Positions 7,615 through 15,908 of a stretch of DNA of 64,000 nt are shown in pieces. Below the pieces are notes generated by a model. The model was not told the DNA's origin and made no database searches. It saw only the letters and a program-made list of their open reading frames with translations. The translations under genes were made by a program, and so were the position numbers. Source of the DNA: JBEDUK01 sp963781595 (GTDB taxonomy: Bacteria > Actinomycetota > UBA4738); contig CAWAGG010000006.1 of assembly GCA_963781595.1 (NCBI GenBank), positions 496,001 to 560,000 of the forward strand, read 5' to 3'. Position 1 is the first letter of the stretch, and each line of letters begins with the position of its first letter.

Positions 7615-8729
7615 GGCTCCGACCCTACCGCATGGCCGACGGCCGGCCCGATCGCCCCGTCCGCGGTCCGGGACCACAGCTCGTCGGTCGTCTCGAACAT
7701 CGCCGTGGTCGCCATCGCCCGCTTGTAGAAGCGGTGCAATGGATGGTCCCAAGTGAAGCCGACGCCGCCGAACGCCTGGATCGCGCGCTCACAGGTCAGG
7801 ACCGCGGCCTCGGCCGCGCGCGCCTTCGCCGCCGCCGCGGCCGTCGGCGCCGCCGGGTCGGCCTCCGCGACCGCCCACGCGGCCCAGTACGCGAGGGATC
7901 GCGACAGCTCCACGTCCGTATACGCGCGCGCCAGCTCGTGCGCGACCGCCTGGAACGAACCGACGGGGCGGCCGAACTGCCGTCGTTCGTTCGCGTAGAC
8001 GACCGCCAGCTCGAGGGCCCGCGTGGCCACGCCGACCGACTCCGCTGCGAGCGCTGCGAGCGCTCGGTCCCGGAGGGCACCCACCATCTCGGCCGCTTGG
8101 TCGCCGCGAGCGAGCAGGCGCGCAGGCGACGCGTCCAGCACGAGCTCGCCCTGACGACGCGTCCGATCGAGCGTCGGCAGGTCCTTCGTCGTCACACGGG
8201 GCGCATCACGATCGAGCGTCCAGAGCGCGACGTCGCCCGCCGTCTCCCCGATCACGACGATGGTGTCGGCGGTCGTAAGGTCCGGGACGAGCACCCGCGT
8301 GCCGATGAGCCGTTCCCCGTCCCAGGACAGCGGATCCGTGGACGGACCGCCGGGACGCCCGATGCCGAACCACGCCACGGTCGCGATCCGCTCGCCCGAG
8401 CCGACCTCGTGCGCCAGCTCGGTGGCGCCACCGACGCGCAGCAGCGGCAGCGCCAAGACGACCGACGACAGGAACGGGCCCGGATACAGCACGCGGCCGA
8501 GCTCCTCGGCGACGATCATCTCTTCGACGAACCCCAGGCCAGCGCCGCCCTCGTCCTCCGGGACGGAGATCGCGGTCCATCCGGCGTCGGCGATCAGCTT
8601 CCACTCGGCGCGGTCGAAGCCGGGGCCGTCGGCGATCGCTGCGACCCGTTCGATCGGGTACTCGGCGGCGAGCAGTTGGCGGGCCGAGGACCGGAGCAGG
8701 TCCTGTTCGTCGCTGAAGGTGAAGTCCAT
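7611..8729 (-). CDS. Acyl-CoA dehydrogenase family protein
   Basis: 372 residues, FAD-dependent alpha,beta-dehydrogenation of an acyl-CoA or a related compound. The N-terminal helical domain begins MDFTFSDEQDLLRSSARQLL, the central beta domain follows, and the C-terminal helical domain ends AFGGVGFTWDHPLHRFYKR. Its divergent mid-region and slightly short length suit the partner-subunit type of bacterial ACAD that pairs with a second ACAD in steroid or branched-acyl degradation; the adjacent ACAD supports a heteromer, which is inference. The ATG at 8729 begins the family's N-terminal motif. It lies 22 bases after the upstream ACAD and overlaps the GroES-like gene. Confidence 0.93.
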   Translation of the reverse strand: MDFTFSDEQDLLRSSARQLLAAEYPIERVAAIADGPGFDRAEWKLIADAGWTAISVPEDEGGAGLGFVEEMIVAEELGRVLYPGPFLSSVVLALPLLRVGGATELAHEVGSGERIATVAWFGIGRPGGPSTDPLSWDGERLIGTRVLVPDLTTADTIVVIGETAGDVALWTLDRDAPRVTTKDLPTLDRTRRQGELVLDASPARLLARGDQAAEMVGALRDRALAALAAESVGVATRALELAVVYANERRQFGRPVGSFQAVAHELARAYTDVELSRSLAYWAAWAVAEADPAAPTAAAAAKARAAEAAVLTCERAIQAFGGVGFTWDHPLHRFYKRAMATTAMFETTDELWSRTADGAIGPAVGHAVGSEP

Positions 8730-8751
8730 GTGTGCCTCGACCCGGTTCCCG

Positions 8752-9960
8752 TCAGCGCGACTTCGGCAACCCGAGGACGCGTTCCGCGACGATGCTGCGC
8801 AGGATCTCGGTGGTCCCGCCCTCGATCGAGTTCCCGCGGCTGCGGAGCTGCAGGTACTGCCACCTGCCGTTCTGGATCGAGTGGTCGGACCCCGAGCCCA
8901 ACTGCGCGAACGCACCTTCGACGTCCAGCGCCGTCTTCGTCAGGCGCTGGTTGATCTCGCCCCAGGCGAGCTTCGCGATCGAGCCCTCGGGACCGGGCAT
9001 CCCGGTCTTCAGGAACGCGGAGAACGCCCGGTAGATGGTGAAACGAAGGGCCTGGACGTCGGCCCAGAGGCGCGCGAGGCGGTCACGCATCACTGGGTCG
9101 TGGGCCATCGTCCCCGCATCGGGCCAGCCACGACGCGGCGTCGCGCGCGCGAGCTCGACCAGGCGCTGGAACGCCATCTCGACGCGCGCGGTCACCATGA
9201 AACCGATGTTCGCGCGTTCGTTCATCAGGGTCGTGATCGCGACCGCCCAACCCTGGCCGACGGGTCCCAGGCGCATCTCGTCGGGGATCCGGACGTCGGA
9301 GAGGAAGATCTCGTTGAACTCCGAATCCCCGGTGATCTGGCGGATCGGGCGAACCTCGACCCCGGGCGCGTGCATGTCCAGCATGAAGTACGTCATGCCC
9401 TCGTGCTTGTCGCCGGACGCGTCCGAGCGTGCGAGCAGGATGCAGAAGTCGGCGATGTGCGCGTACGACGACCACACCTTCTGGCCGCTCACGATCCAAC
9501 CGCCGTCGCCGTCCGGGATCGCCTTCGTCTGGAGGCTCGCGAGGTCGCTGCCGCTCCCCGGTTCGCTGAACCCCTGACACCAGACCTCCTCGCCGGTCAG
9601 GAGCGTCGGCAGGTACCGGGCCTTCTGCTCCTCGGTGCCGTGCGCGATGATCGTCGGCCCGGCCATACCGAGGCCGATCACCCCGATATGCTCGGGCGCC
9701 TCCGCGCGGCCGAACTCCTCGAGCATGATCGCCTGGTGCGTCAGCGGCGCCTCGTGGCCTCCGTAGGCCTTCGGCCAGGTGAGGCCCACGTAGCCGGCGT
9801 CGTACAGGCGCTTGGACCATTCACGGAGGAACGCGACCCGTTCGGTCCCGGTCGGCTCGTCGGAATCCGGAGTTCCCCAGCCGTCCGGGAGGTTCGCGAC
9901 GAGCCAGTCGCGCAGGCGCGCCCGGAACGCGGCCTCGTCGGGCGAGTCGCGGAAGTCCAT
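8752..9960 (-). CDS. Acyl-CoA dehydrogenase
   Basis: 402 residues with complete ACAD hallmarks: flavin-contact SEPGSGSDLA, the GQKVWSSYAHIADF segment, and the C-terminal GTTEILRSIVAERVLGLP motif. It resembles the larger subunit of paired ACADs. First gene of the ACAD-ACAD-GroES-like operon. Its own start looks leaderless, with TAGACT 8 bases upstream. Substrate unknown; electron transfer to ETF is expected for the family. Confidence 0.95.
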   Translation of the reverse strand: MDFRDSPDEAAFRARLRDWLVANLPDGWGTPDSDEPTGTERVAFLREWSKRLYDAGYVGLTWPKAYGGHEAPLTHQAIMLEEFGRAEAPEHIGVIGLGMAGPTIIAHGTEEQKARYLPTLLTGEEVWCQGFSEPGSGSDLASLQTKAIPDGDGGWIVSGQKVWSSYAHIADFCILLARSDASGDKHEGMTYFMLDMHAPGVEVRPIRQITGDSEFNEIFLSDVRIPDEMRLGPVGQGWAVAITTLMNERANIGFMVTARVEMAFQRLVELARATPRRGWPDAGTMAHDPVMRDRLARLWADVQALRFTIYRAFSAFLKTGMPGPEGSIAKLAWGEINQRLTKTALDVEGAFAQLGSGSDHSIQNGRWQYLQLRSRGNSIEGGTTEILRSIVAERVLGLPKSR

Positions 9961-9968
9961 GTCGGCGA

Positions 9969-9974
9969 AGTCTA
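9969..9974 (-). promoter_or_regulatory. -10 box of the acyl-CoA dehydrogenase operon (leaderless)
   Basis: Minus-strand TAGACT lies 8 bases before the ATG at 9960 with no ribosome binding site. Confidence 0.6.
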
Positions 9975-10167
9975 GCCTCGACCCGTGCGCAACGGGATGG
10001 TCACGTGGTCGGCGAGGTGCCGACAGCGACCCGATCGCCTTGAGCGGGTACGCGACCCACTACCGGTTCGGCCCGGCGCTCCATAGGATGAGGACGTCAC
10101 CGGCTGACGCGGCCGGCGATGCGACGGTTCGTGATGCAGACTTACCATCGGGGAGGAGCGAGCCGGA

Positions 10168-11208
10168 ATGGAGTATCGGGTCCTGGGAACGACGGGCGTT
10201 CAGGTCAGCACGCTCTGCCTCGGAACGATGATGTTCGGCGCGTGGGGCAACAAGGATCACGAGGAAGGCGTGCGCGCGATCCGCGCCGCGATCGACGGCG
10301 GGATCAACTTCGTCGATACCGCGGACGTCTACTCGATGGGCGAGTGCGAAGAGATCGTCGGTGAGGCACTGGTCGGCCGGCGGGACGAGGTCGTGCTCGC
10401 GACGAAGGTCCACGGCCAGATGGGGCCGGGCATCAACGACCGCGGGAACTCCAGGCTGTGGATCATGAAGGCGGTCGACGCCAGCCTCCGCCGCCTGAAG
10501 ACCGACCACATCGACCTGTACCAGATGCACCGTCCCGAGCCGATCACGCGGATCGACGAGACGCTGTCGGCGCTCACCGATCTGATCCGGCAGGGAAAGG
10601 TTCGGTACATCGGTTCGTCGACGTTCCCCGCCTCGCAGATCGTCGAGGCGCAGTGGGCGTCGGAGCGGCGCGGTCTGGAGCGGTTCGTGTGTGAGCAACC
10701 GCCCTACTCGATCCTCGTGCGCGGGATCGAAGCCGACGTCCTGCCGGTCGTTCAGGCCTACGGGATGGGTGCGATCGTGTGGAGCCCCCTCGCCGGCGGA
10801 TGGCTGAGCGGGAAGTACCAGCGCGACATGGAGCCCGACCCGCAGTGGCGTCCGGTCCGGACTAGGGAACGCAACCCTGCCGTCGCCGCGCGCTACGACC
10901 TCAGCAAGGAGGCGAACCAGCGCAAGTTCGACGTCGTCGAAGCGCTCGGGGACGTGGCCGCGCAGGCCGGCGTCTCGCTCACGCACATGTCGATCGCCTT
11001 CACGCTCGCCCATCCGGGTGTCACGTCGGCGATCGTCGGGCCGCGGACCGAGGAGCAGCTGGCGGATCTGCTCAAGGGCGCGGACGTGACGCTGACCGGG
11101 GACACCCTGGACGCGATCGACCGGATCGTCCCGCCGGGAGCGGTCCTGGAGGAAGCCGACAGGGGCTGGGAGAACCCGGCCCTCGTGCCCTCCGCGCGTC
11201 GCCGGTAG
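10168..11208 (+). CDS. Aldo/keto reductase
   Basis: 346-residue NAD(P)H-dependent oxidoreductase with a TIM-barrel fold. The catalytic tetrad is visible: Asp50 (FVDTADVY), Tyr55, Lys80 (LATKVHG) and His121 (YQMHRPE). The length and the loop near residue 205 (WSPLAGGWLSGKY) fit the YajO/Kvbeta-like subgroup. GGGGAGGAG about ten bases upstream supports ATG 10168. Monocistronic; convergent with the Nudix gene eight bases beyond its stop. Substrate unknown. Confidence 0.95.
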   Translation: MEYRVLGTTGVQVSTLCLGTMMFGAWGNKDHEEGVRAIRAAIDGGINFVDTADVYSMGECEEIVGEALVGRRDEVVLATKVHGQMGPGINDRGNSRLWIMKAVDASLRRLKTDHIDLYQMHRPEPITRIDETLSALTDLIRQGKVRYIGSSTFPASQIVEAQWASERRGLERFVCEQPPYSILVRGIEADVLPVVQAYGMGAIVWSPLAGGWLSGKYQRDMEPDPQWRPVRTRERNPAVAARYDLSKEANQRKFDVVEALGDVAAQAGVSLTHMSIAFTLAHPGVTSAIVGPRTEEQLADLLKGADVTLTGDTLDAIDRIVPPGAVLEEADRGWENPALVPSARRR

Positions 11209-11216
11209 GCGTCGGG

Positions 11217-11732
11217 TCAGCCGCTGATCGCGATCGGTTCGGCCGGGATCCTTCCGCGCAGGATCGGGCGCATCAGTTCCGCGAGGTTCGAAGGAGCGAA
11301 CGTCTCGTTCGGCCCGAACGAACGGATCGCCGCTTGGATCTGCGACAGGCTCCACCACCGCCGGTCGACGAGCACCTGGCGTTCGAACTCGTCCCATCCC
11401 GAGACGTCGATCCTCGTCGTCGGCGAACGTATGAGGAAGAACCGTTCCTGCATCAGGACGTCCCGTCCCACCCAGTCCGCGATCACGTGCTCGTACGTCC
11501 ACACGCACGGGCCCAGCCGGACGCCCGTGATGCCGGTCTCCTCGCGCAGTTCGCGCAGCGCCGCCTCCTCGAACGACTCTCCGTCGTCGAGGCCGCCGCC
11601 CACGGTGATCCACCACCGCTTGCCGGTCTCGGGGCTCCGGTAGCACACGAGGAACAGGCGATCCTGCGCGTCCAACAGCAGGACGCGGGCCGACGGGCGG
11701 GGTTCCGGTTGGGCGGGTGGCTCGTCGGTCAT
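11217..11732 (-). CDS. Nudix hydrolase
   Basis: 171 residues. The Nudix box is intact: GGGLDDGESFEEAAL followed by RELREETGI, fitting G-x5-E-x7-REUxEExGU. It hydrolyses a nucleoside diphosphate linked to another group; the specific substrate cannot be read from sequence. The start at ATG 11732 has TAGGCT 10 bases upstream and no ribosome binding site, so it is probably leaderless. Confidence 0.93.
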   Translation of the reverse strand: MTDEPPAQPEPRPSARVLLLDAQDRLFLVCYRSPETGKRWWITVGGGLDDGESFEEAALRELREETGITGVRLGPCVWTYEHVIADWVGRDVLMQERFFLIRSPTTRIDVSGWDEFERQVLVDRRWWSLSQIQAAIRSFGPNETFAPSNLAELMRPILRGRIPAEPIAISG

Positions 11733-11742
11733 CGCTACGGCG

Positions 11743-11748
11743 AGCCTA
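11743..11748 (-). promoter_or_regulatory. -10 box of the Nudix gene (leaderless)
   Basis: Minus-strand TAGGCT lies 10 bases before ATG 11732. Confidence 0.5.
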
Positions 11749-11819
11749 CTCGCGTCGGTGCTCCGCTGTTAGCCTATGCACTACATGGGTACGACTGAGG
11801 CGACGACGGGAGGGGAACC

Positions 11820-12638
11820 ATGAAGGTCCGGCACATCCTGATCGTGACGGCGGCGACGGCCATCACGCTCTCGGCCTGTTCGTCCGGCAGCGACAGCACC
11901 AGCGGCTCGCCGTCACCGACGACGTCGTCGACGCGATTGACCGTCCTCGGGGCTGCTTCGCTGTCGGAGGTGTTCCCGAAGATCGGCGACGCGTTCACCG
12001 CGGCGAACCCAGGGGTCACGATCCGGTTCGAGTTCGCCGGCACCGACTCGCTCGCCGCGCAGATCGAACAGGGCGCTCCTGCCGACGTCTTCGCGGCTGC
12101 GAGCACGAAGTACGGCGACCAGCTCTCGGGCGAGGGGCTGATCGCGACGCCGGTCCCGTTCGCCACGAACGCGTTCGTGGTGATCGTGCCGGCCGACAAC
12201 CCGGCGAACATCACGTCCCCGCAGGACCTCGCGAAGCCAGGCGTCAAGGTGGTGATCGGCGCGGAGACCGTGCCGATCGGCGCCTATACCCGAGCGGTCC
12301 TGACGAACCTCGACGCCGTCTACGGCACCGGCTACTCGGACGCGGTCCTGGCGAACGTCGTGAGCAACGAGGACAGCGTCACGACGATCGCGTCGAAGGT
12401 CAAGCTCAGCGAGGCCGACGCCGCGTTCGTGTACGTGACCGACGCGAAGGCCGCTGGCTCGCAGATCAGTTCGGTCGCGTTGCCCGCTGAGGCGCAGGCG
12501 GTGGCGACCTACCCGATCGCGACCGTCGACGCGTCGGAGGACCAGCCGGTCGCGCAGCGGTTCGTCGATTTCGTCCTGGCGCCGCAGGCGCAGTCGATGC
12601 TCGCGGACGCCGGGTTCGGGCCACCCCCGACGGGCTGA
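11820..12638 (+). CDS. modA: Molybdate ABC transporter, substrate-binding lipoprotein
   Basis: 272 residues: lipoprotein signal with the lipobox LSAC placing the lipid Cys at residue 20, a Ser/Thr linker, then a periplasmic-binding-protein fold. LTVLGAASLSEVF and ADVFAAAS are characteristic ModA oxyanion-site segments. GGGAGGGG precedes ATG 11820. modB follows after 10 bases and modC overlaps modB, giving a complete modABC uptake operon. Tungstate or another oxyanion cannot be excluded. Confidence 0.95.
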   Translation: MKVRHILIVTAATAITLSACSSGSDSTSGSPSPTTSSTRLTVLGAASLSEVFPKIGDAFTAANPGVTIRFEFAGTDSLAAQIEQGAPADVFAAASTKYGDQLSGEGLIATPVPFATNAFVVIVPADNPANITSPQDLAKPGVKVVIGAETVPIGAYTRAVLTNLDAVYGTGYSDAVLANVVSNEDSVTTIASKVKLSEADAAFVYVTDAKAAGSQISSVALPAEAQAVATYPIATVDASEDQPVAQRFVDFVLAPQAQSMLADAGFGPPPTG

Positions 12639-12648
12639 GCGTCCTGCC

Positions 12649-13515
12649 GTGGCGACCATCGAAGCCCCGTTCCCCGTGCGGCCGCGCGGCCGCACACGAG
12701 CACGCGGGCGCCTCGGGCTGTCGCTCCTCATGGGCCTGCTCACCGCGATCCTGCTGGGGTTCGTGCTGCTCCCGATCCTGGCGATCTTCGTGCGGGTCCC
12801 ACCGGGCCAGCTCGTCCGGCAGCTCGGGTCGCCGCTCGCTCGCCAGGCGCTGGCGATCAGCCTGTGGACGTCGACGATCGCGCTCGTCGTGATCCTGGTG
12901 GTCGGAACGCCGGTCGCGTACGTCCTGTCGCGCGCCCGGTGGCGGGGGGCCGCCGTCGTCACGACGGTGCTCGAGCTCCCTCTGGTCCTCCCGCCCGCGG
13001 TGGCCGGGATCGCGTTGCTGATGGCGTTCGGCCGCAACGGCATGCTCGGCGGGACGCTCGGGGCGTTCGGCGTTGAACTCCCCTTCACCACGGCGGCGGT
13101 GGTGTTCGCCCTGATCTTCGTGTCCCTGCCGTTCCACGTGCGACAGGCGCTCGCGGCCTTCCGGTCCGTCGATCCCGAGCTCCTGGGCGCCGCTCGATCG
13201 CTCGGCTCTGGACCGGTCCGAACCTTCTTCCGGGTCGCCGTGCCGCTCGCCGGGAACGGGCTCGTCGCCGGCGCATCGCTCGCGTGGGCGCGAGCGCTCG
13301 GGGAGTTCGGCGCGACGCTCCTGTTCGCCGGGAGCATCCGCGGCGTGACGCAGACGCTCCCGCTGGCGATCTACGCCGAACTGGACCAGCTCCCGGTGGC
13401 GCTGTCGATGGCGGCCCTCCTGGTCGTCGTGAGCGCGGGTCTCTTGGTCGCCGCCAAGGTCCTGCTCCGCGGCGCCGAACCGTTCGACGCGCCACCGCAC
13501 GGACCGGCACCGTGA
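12649..13515 (+). CDS. modB: Molybdate ABC transporter permease
   Basis: 288 residues with about six transmembrane helices and the ABC permease EAA-type loop (ELLGAARSLGSGPVRTF followed by PLAGNGLVAG). The GTG at 12649 is 10 bases after the modA stop. Its stop overlaps the modC GTG as GTGA (13512-13515). It forms the membrane channel of the ModABC importer. Confidence 0.95.
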   Translation: MATIEAPFPVRPRGRTRARGRLGLSLLMGLLTAILLGFVLLPILAIFVRVPPGQLVRQLGSPLARQALAISLWTSTIALVVILVVGTPVAYVLSRARWRGAAVVTTVLELPLVLPPAVAGIALLMAFGRNGMLGGTLGAFGVELPFTTAAVVFALIFVSLPFHVRQALAAFRSVDPELLGAARSLGSGPVRTFFRVAVPLAGNGLVAGASLAWARALGEFGATLLFAGSIRGVTQTLPLAIYAELDQLPVALSMAALLVVVSAGLLVAAKVLLRGAEPFDAPPHGPAP

Positions 13516-14609
13516 CCCTGGCGCTGGATGGCATCCGGAAGGCGTTGCCGGCGTTCGAGATCGCGGTCGACCTGGCCCTCGGCGACGAGACCCTGGCGCT
13601 GGTGGGGCCGTCCGGCGCGGGGAAGTCGTCGATCCTGCGGATGGTCGCCGGGCTGCTCGAGCCGGACGAGGGCAGGATCTCGGTGTCCGGCGAGACCGTC
13701 TTCGATGCGGGGCCTGGGCGCTCTCGCGTGAGCGTTCCGCCCGAATCGCGAGGCGTCGCCCTCGTGTTCCAGGATTACGCGCTGTTCCCGCACCTCTCGG
13801 TCCGGGCGAACGTCGCGTTCGGCCCGCGTTCGACGGGGCGACGGCGTGCGGATGCCACCGCGCTGGCGAACGGGTGGCTCGAGCGTCTCGGGATCGTCAA
13901 CCTGGCTGACCAACGCCCGAGGTCGCTGTCCGGCGGCGAGCGCCAACGGGTCGCGATCGCGCGAGCGCTCGCGTCCGAGCCCGAGGCGCTGCTGCTCGAC
14001 GAGCCGCTCTCCGCGCTCGACGCGGTGACGAAATCGGAGGTCGCCGCGGAGCTCTCGGCCGAGCTGCGATCGATCCGTGCACCCACGGTGCTCGTCTCGC
14101 ACGACTTCGCCGATGTCGTCGGCCTCGCTGATCGCATCGCCGTCATCGAGCGCGGGAGGATCGTCCAGGTCGGCGACGCCTCGGAGTTGCTGGAGGCGCC
14201 CGCGTCGTCGTTCGTCGCGGGGTTCACGGGCGTGAACTACTTCACCGGCGTCGCCGCGCGCCGCGACGACCTGACGGAGGTGCGCTCGCTCGATGGCGTC
14301 GCCGCGTTCGTCAGCACCGACCCGGCGGAGGGCGCGGTCTCGATCGTGGTCCTTCCGTGGGAGGTCTCCGTGTCGGCGTCGATGCCGCAGGGGTCGGCGT
14401 TGAACGCCCTGGCCGGCCCCATCCGGCGGGTCGCCGTCGTCGGCAATCGAGCACGCGTGACGGTCGGCAGCGATCCGCCGATCGTGGCGGAGGTCACCGA
14501 GGATTCGGTCCGTCGGATGCGCCTGGCGCCCGGCGTTCGGGTGGTCGCGACGTGGAAGGCGACGGGCACGCGGCTCGTCCCACGCGTCGCGGCCGGACCG
14601 AGCCGCTAG
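13512..14609 (+). CDS. modC: Molybdate ABC transporter ATP-binding protein
   Basis: 365 residues. Walker A GPSGAGKS lies at 32-39, the signature LSGGERQRVAIARAL near 136, Walker B ALLLDEPLSALD near 158 and the switch His in LVSHDFADV. The C-terminal 110 residues form a Mop/TOBE-like beta domain that binds oxyanions in ModC. The start is GTG 13512, overlapping modB; an open frame extends upstream but runs inside modB. Confidence 0.95.
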   Translation: MTLALDGIRKALPAFEIAVDLALGDETLALVGPSGAGKSSILRMVAGLLEPDEGRISVSGETVFDAGPGRSRVSVPPESRGVALVFQDYALFPHLSVRANVAFGPRSTGRRRADATALANGWLERLGIVNLADQRPRSLSGGERQRVAIARALASEPEALLLDEPLSALDAVTKSEVAAELSAELRSIRAPTVLVSHDFADVVGLADRIAVIERGRIVQVGDASELLEAPASSFVAGFTGVNYFTGVAARRDDLTEVRSLDGVAAFVSTDPAEGAVSIVVLPWEVSVSASMPQGSALNALAGPIRRVAVVGNRARVTVGSDPPIVAEVTEDSVRRMRLAPGVRVVATWKATGTRLVPRVAAGPSR

Positions 14610-14626
14610 CATCCGCGGGCAACGAC

Positions 14627-15127
14627 ATGTCGAACCGCACCCCCGCGCCGAAGCCGAACCGTCCCCGCGACCCCGACGCGCCGCTGAAGCCCGACCGGCC
14701 ACGCGACGAGCTCGGAAGACCGTTGCCCTGGGACCAGGCGAGCCGGCTGGAGATGGAGGATTTCGACGCGCTCTCCACCGGAGAGGTCCATCGTCTCGGG
14801 ATCGCGTATTTCGACGCGCAGCGGTTCTTCCAGGCGCACGAAGCGTGGGAGACGTGCTGGAAGGCGTCGAAGGGAACCCCGGACGAGGAGTTCTACAAGG
14901 GGCTCTCGCAGCTCGGGGCCGGCTACACCCATCATCTCCGTGGGAACCCGCACGGCACGTTCACGCTGCTCAGGCGCGGTGGAGGCCGGGTCGCCCGGTA
15001 CGCCTCACCGCACCTGGGGGTCGACACCGAACGCTTGTCCAGGGTCGCGCTCGCGCAGGCGGACGCGGTCGAACGCGCGCACCGAGCGGGCGAGGCGACG
15101 CCCTCGCTGGACTTCCCGACGATCTGA
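14627..15127 (+). CDS. DUF309 family protein
   Basis: 166 residues. After a Pro/Arg/Asp-rich N-terminal 40 residues comes the DUF309 core: FFQAHEAWETCWKASKG, EEFYKGLSQLGAGYTHHLRG and a helical C-terminus. DUF309 is an all-helical family with conserved His/Glu/Trp and no established function. ATG 14627 lies 17 bases after modC, so it may be read with the mod operon, but the family has no known molybdate link. Confidence 0.85.
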   Translation: MSNRTPAPKPNRPRDPDAPLKPDRPRDELGRPLPWDQASRLEMEDFDALSTGEVHRLGIAYFDAQRFFQAHEAWETCWKASKGTPDEEFYKGLSQLGAGYTHHLRGNPHGTFTLLRRGGGRVARYASPHLGVDTERLSRVALAQADAVERAHRAGEATPSLDFPTI

Positions 15128-15178
15128 GGAACCGCGCCCACCGGCGCCCGCCTCGGCCGGGCTCTCAGGAAGCCCGTG

Positions 15179-15184
15179 TACCAT
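15179..15184 (+). promoter_or_regulatory. -10 box of the hemolysin III-type gene (leaderless)
   Basis: TACCAT lies 7 bases before the GTG at 15192. Confidence 0.6.
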
Positions 15185-15191
15185 CGTGAGC

Positions 15192-15845
15192 GTGGCATCC
15201 CCCGACATCGATCCACCGAAGCCCCTCTTCCGTGGCCGTCTCCACCAGATCGCGTTCTTCGTCGCAGTCCCCGCCGGCGTCTTCCTGATCGCTGCCGCCG
15301 GCGGTCCGAAGGCCCGTCTGGCGGCGGTCATCTATTCGATCGCGCTCGCTGGCATGTACGGCGTCAGCGCCATGTACCACCGGTTGCCGTGGTCTCCGAA
15401 CGCCCGTCGCCGGATGAAGCGGCTGGACCATTCGATGATCTTCGTGTTGATCGCCGGGACCTACACGCCGTTCGCGCTGCTCGTGCTGAGCCCACCCTGG
15501 CGCTGGATCGTCCTGTCGGTCGTATGGGTCGGGGCGGCGATCGGGATCGCCCTGAAGATGTTCCGTATCGACGGCCTCCGGGCGCTCGCCGGCGCGATGT
15601 ACATCGGTCTCGGCTGGGTGGTCGTGATCGCGTCGCCGCAGTTGTTCAGCCGCATGCCGTGGGAGGCGAGCGTCCTGATCGCGATCGGAGGGCTGCTGTA
15701 CACGGCGGGCGCGATCGTCCTGGCCTCACGGCGGCCGGACCCGTCGCCGCGCGTGTTCGGCTACCACGAGGTCTGGCACTCGATGGTGATCGGCGGGAGC
15801 GCCTGTCACTACGCCGCGATCTCGCTGATCCTGCTCGCGCACTGA
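15192..15845 (+). CDS. Hemolysin III / PAQR family membrane protein
   Basis: 217 residues with seven predicted transmembrane helices and the family's metal-site residues: Ser and His in SAMYHRLPW, Asp/His in MKRLDHSMIF, and the C-terminal HEVWHSMVIGG with paired histidines. Members (YqfA/HlyIII) resemble adiponectin receptors; physiological function in bacteria is unsettled. The GTG at 15192 is favoured because TACCAT lies 7 bases upstream with no ribosome binding site. Confidence 0.92.
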   Translation: MASPDIDPPKPLFRGRLHQIAFFVAVPAGVFLIAAAGGPKARLAAVIYSIALAGMYGVSAMYHRLPWSPNARRRMKRLDHSMIFVLIAGTYTPFALLVLSPPWRWIVLSVVWVGAAIGIALKMFRIDGLRALAGAMYIGLGWVVVIASPQLFSRMPWEASVLIAIGGLLYTAGAIVLASRRPDPSPRVFGYHEVWHSMVIGGSACHYAAISLILLAH

Positions 15846-15846
15846 C

Positions 15847-15862
15847 GGCCCGCGCGCGGGCC
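15847..15862. repeat. 16-base perfect palindrome after the hemolysin III gene
   Basis: GGCCCGCGCGCGGGCC begins two bases after the stop codon. It could act as a compact terminator hairpin or be incidental in GC-rich DNA; no T tract follows. Confidence 0.35.
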
Positions 15863-15895
15863 GGCGTCGGCAAACACCCTTCCGTTCGGGACGCA

Positions 15896-15901
15896 TACGA
15901 T
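15896..15901 (+). promoter_or_regulatory. -10 box of the ROK kinase gene (leaderless)
   Basis: TACGAT lies 7 bases before the GTG at 15909 and overlaps the alternative ATG at 15900, arguing that the GTG is the real start. Confidence 0.55.
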
Positions 15902-15908
15902 GCACGGC

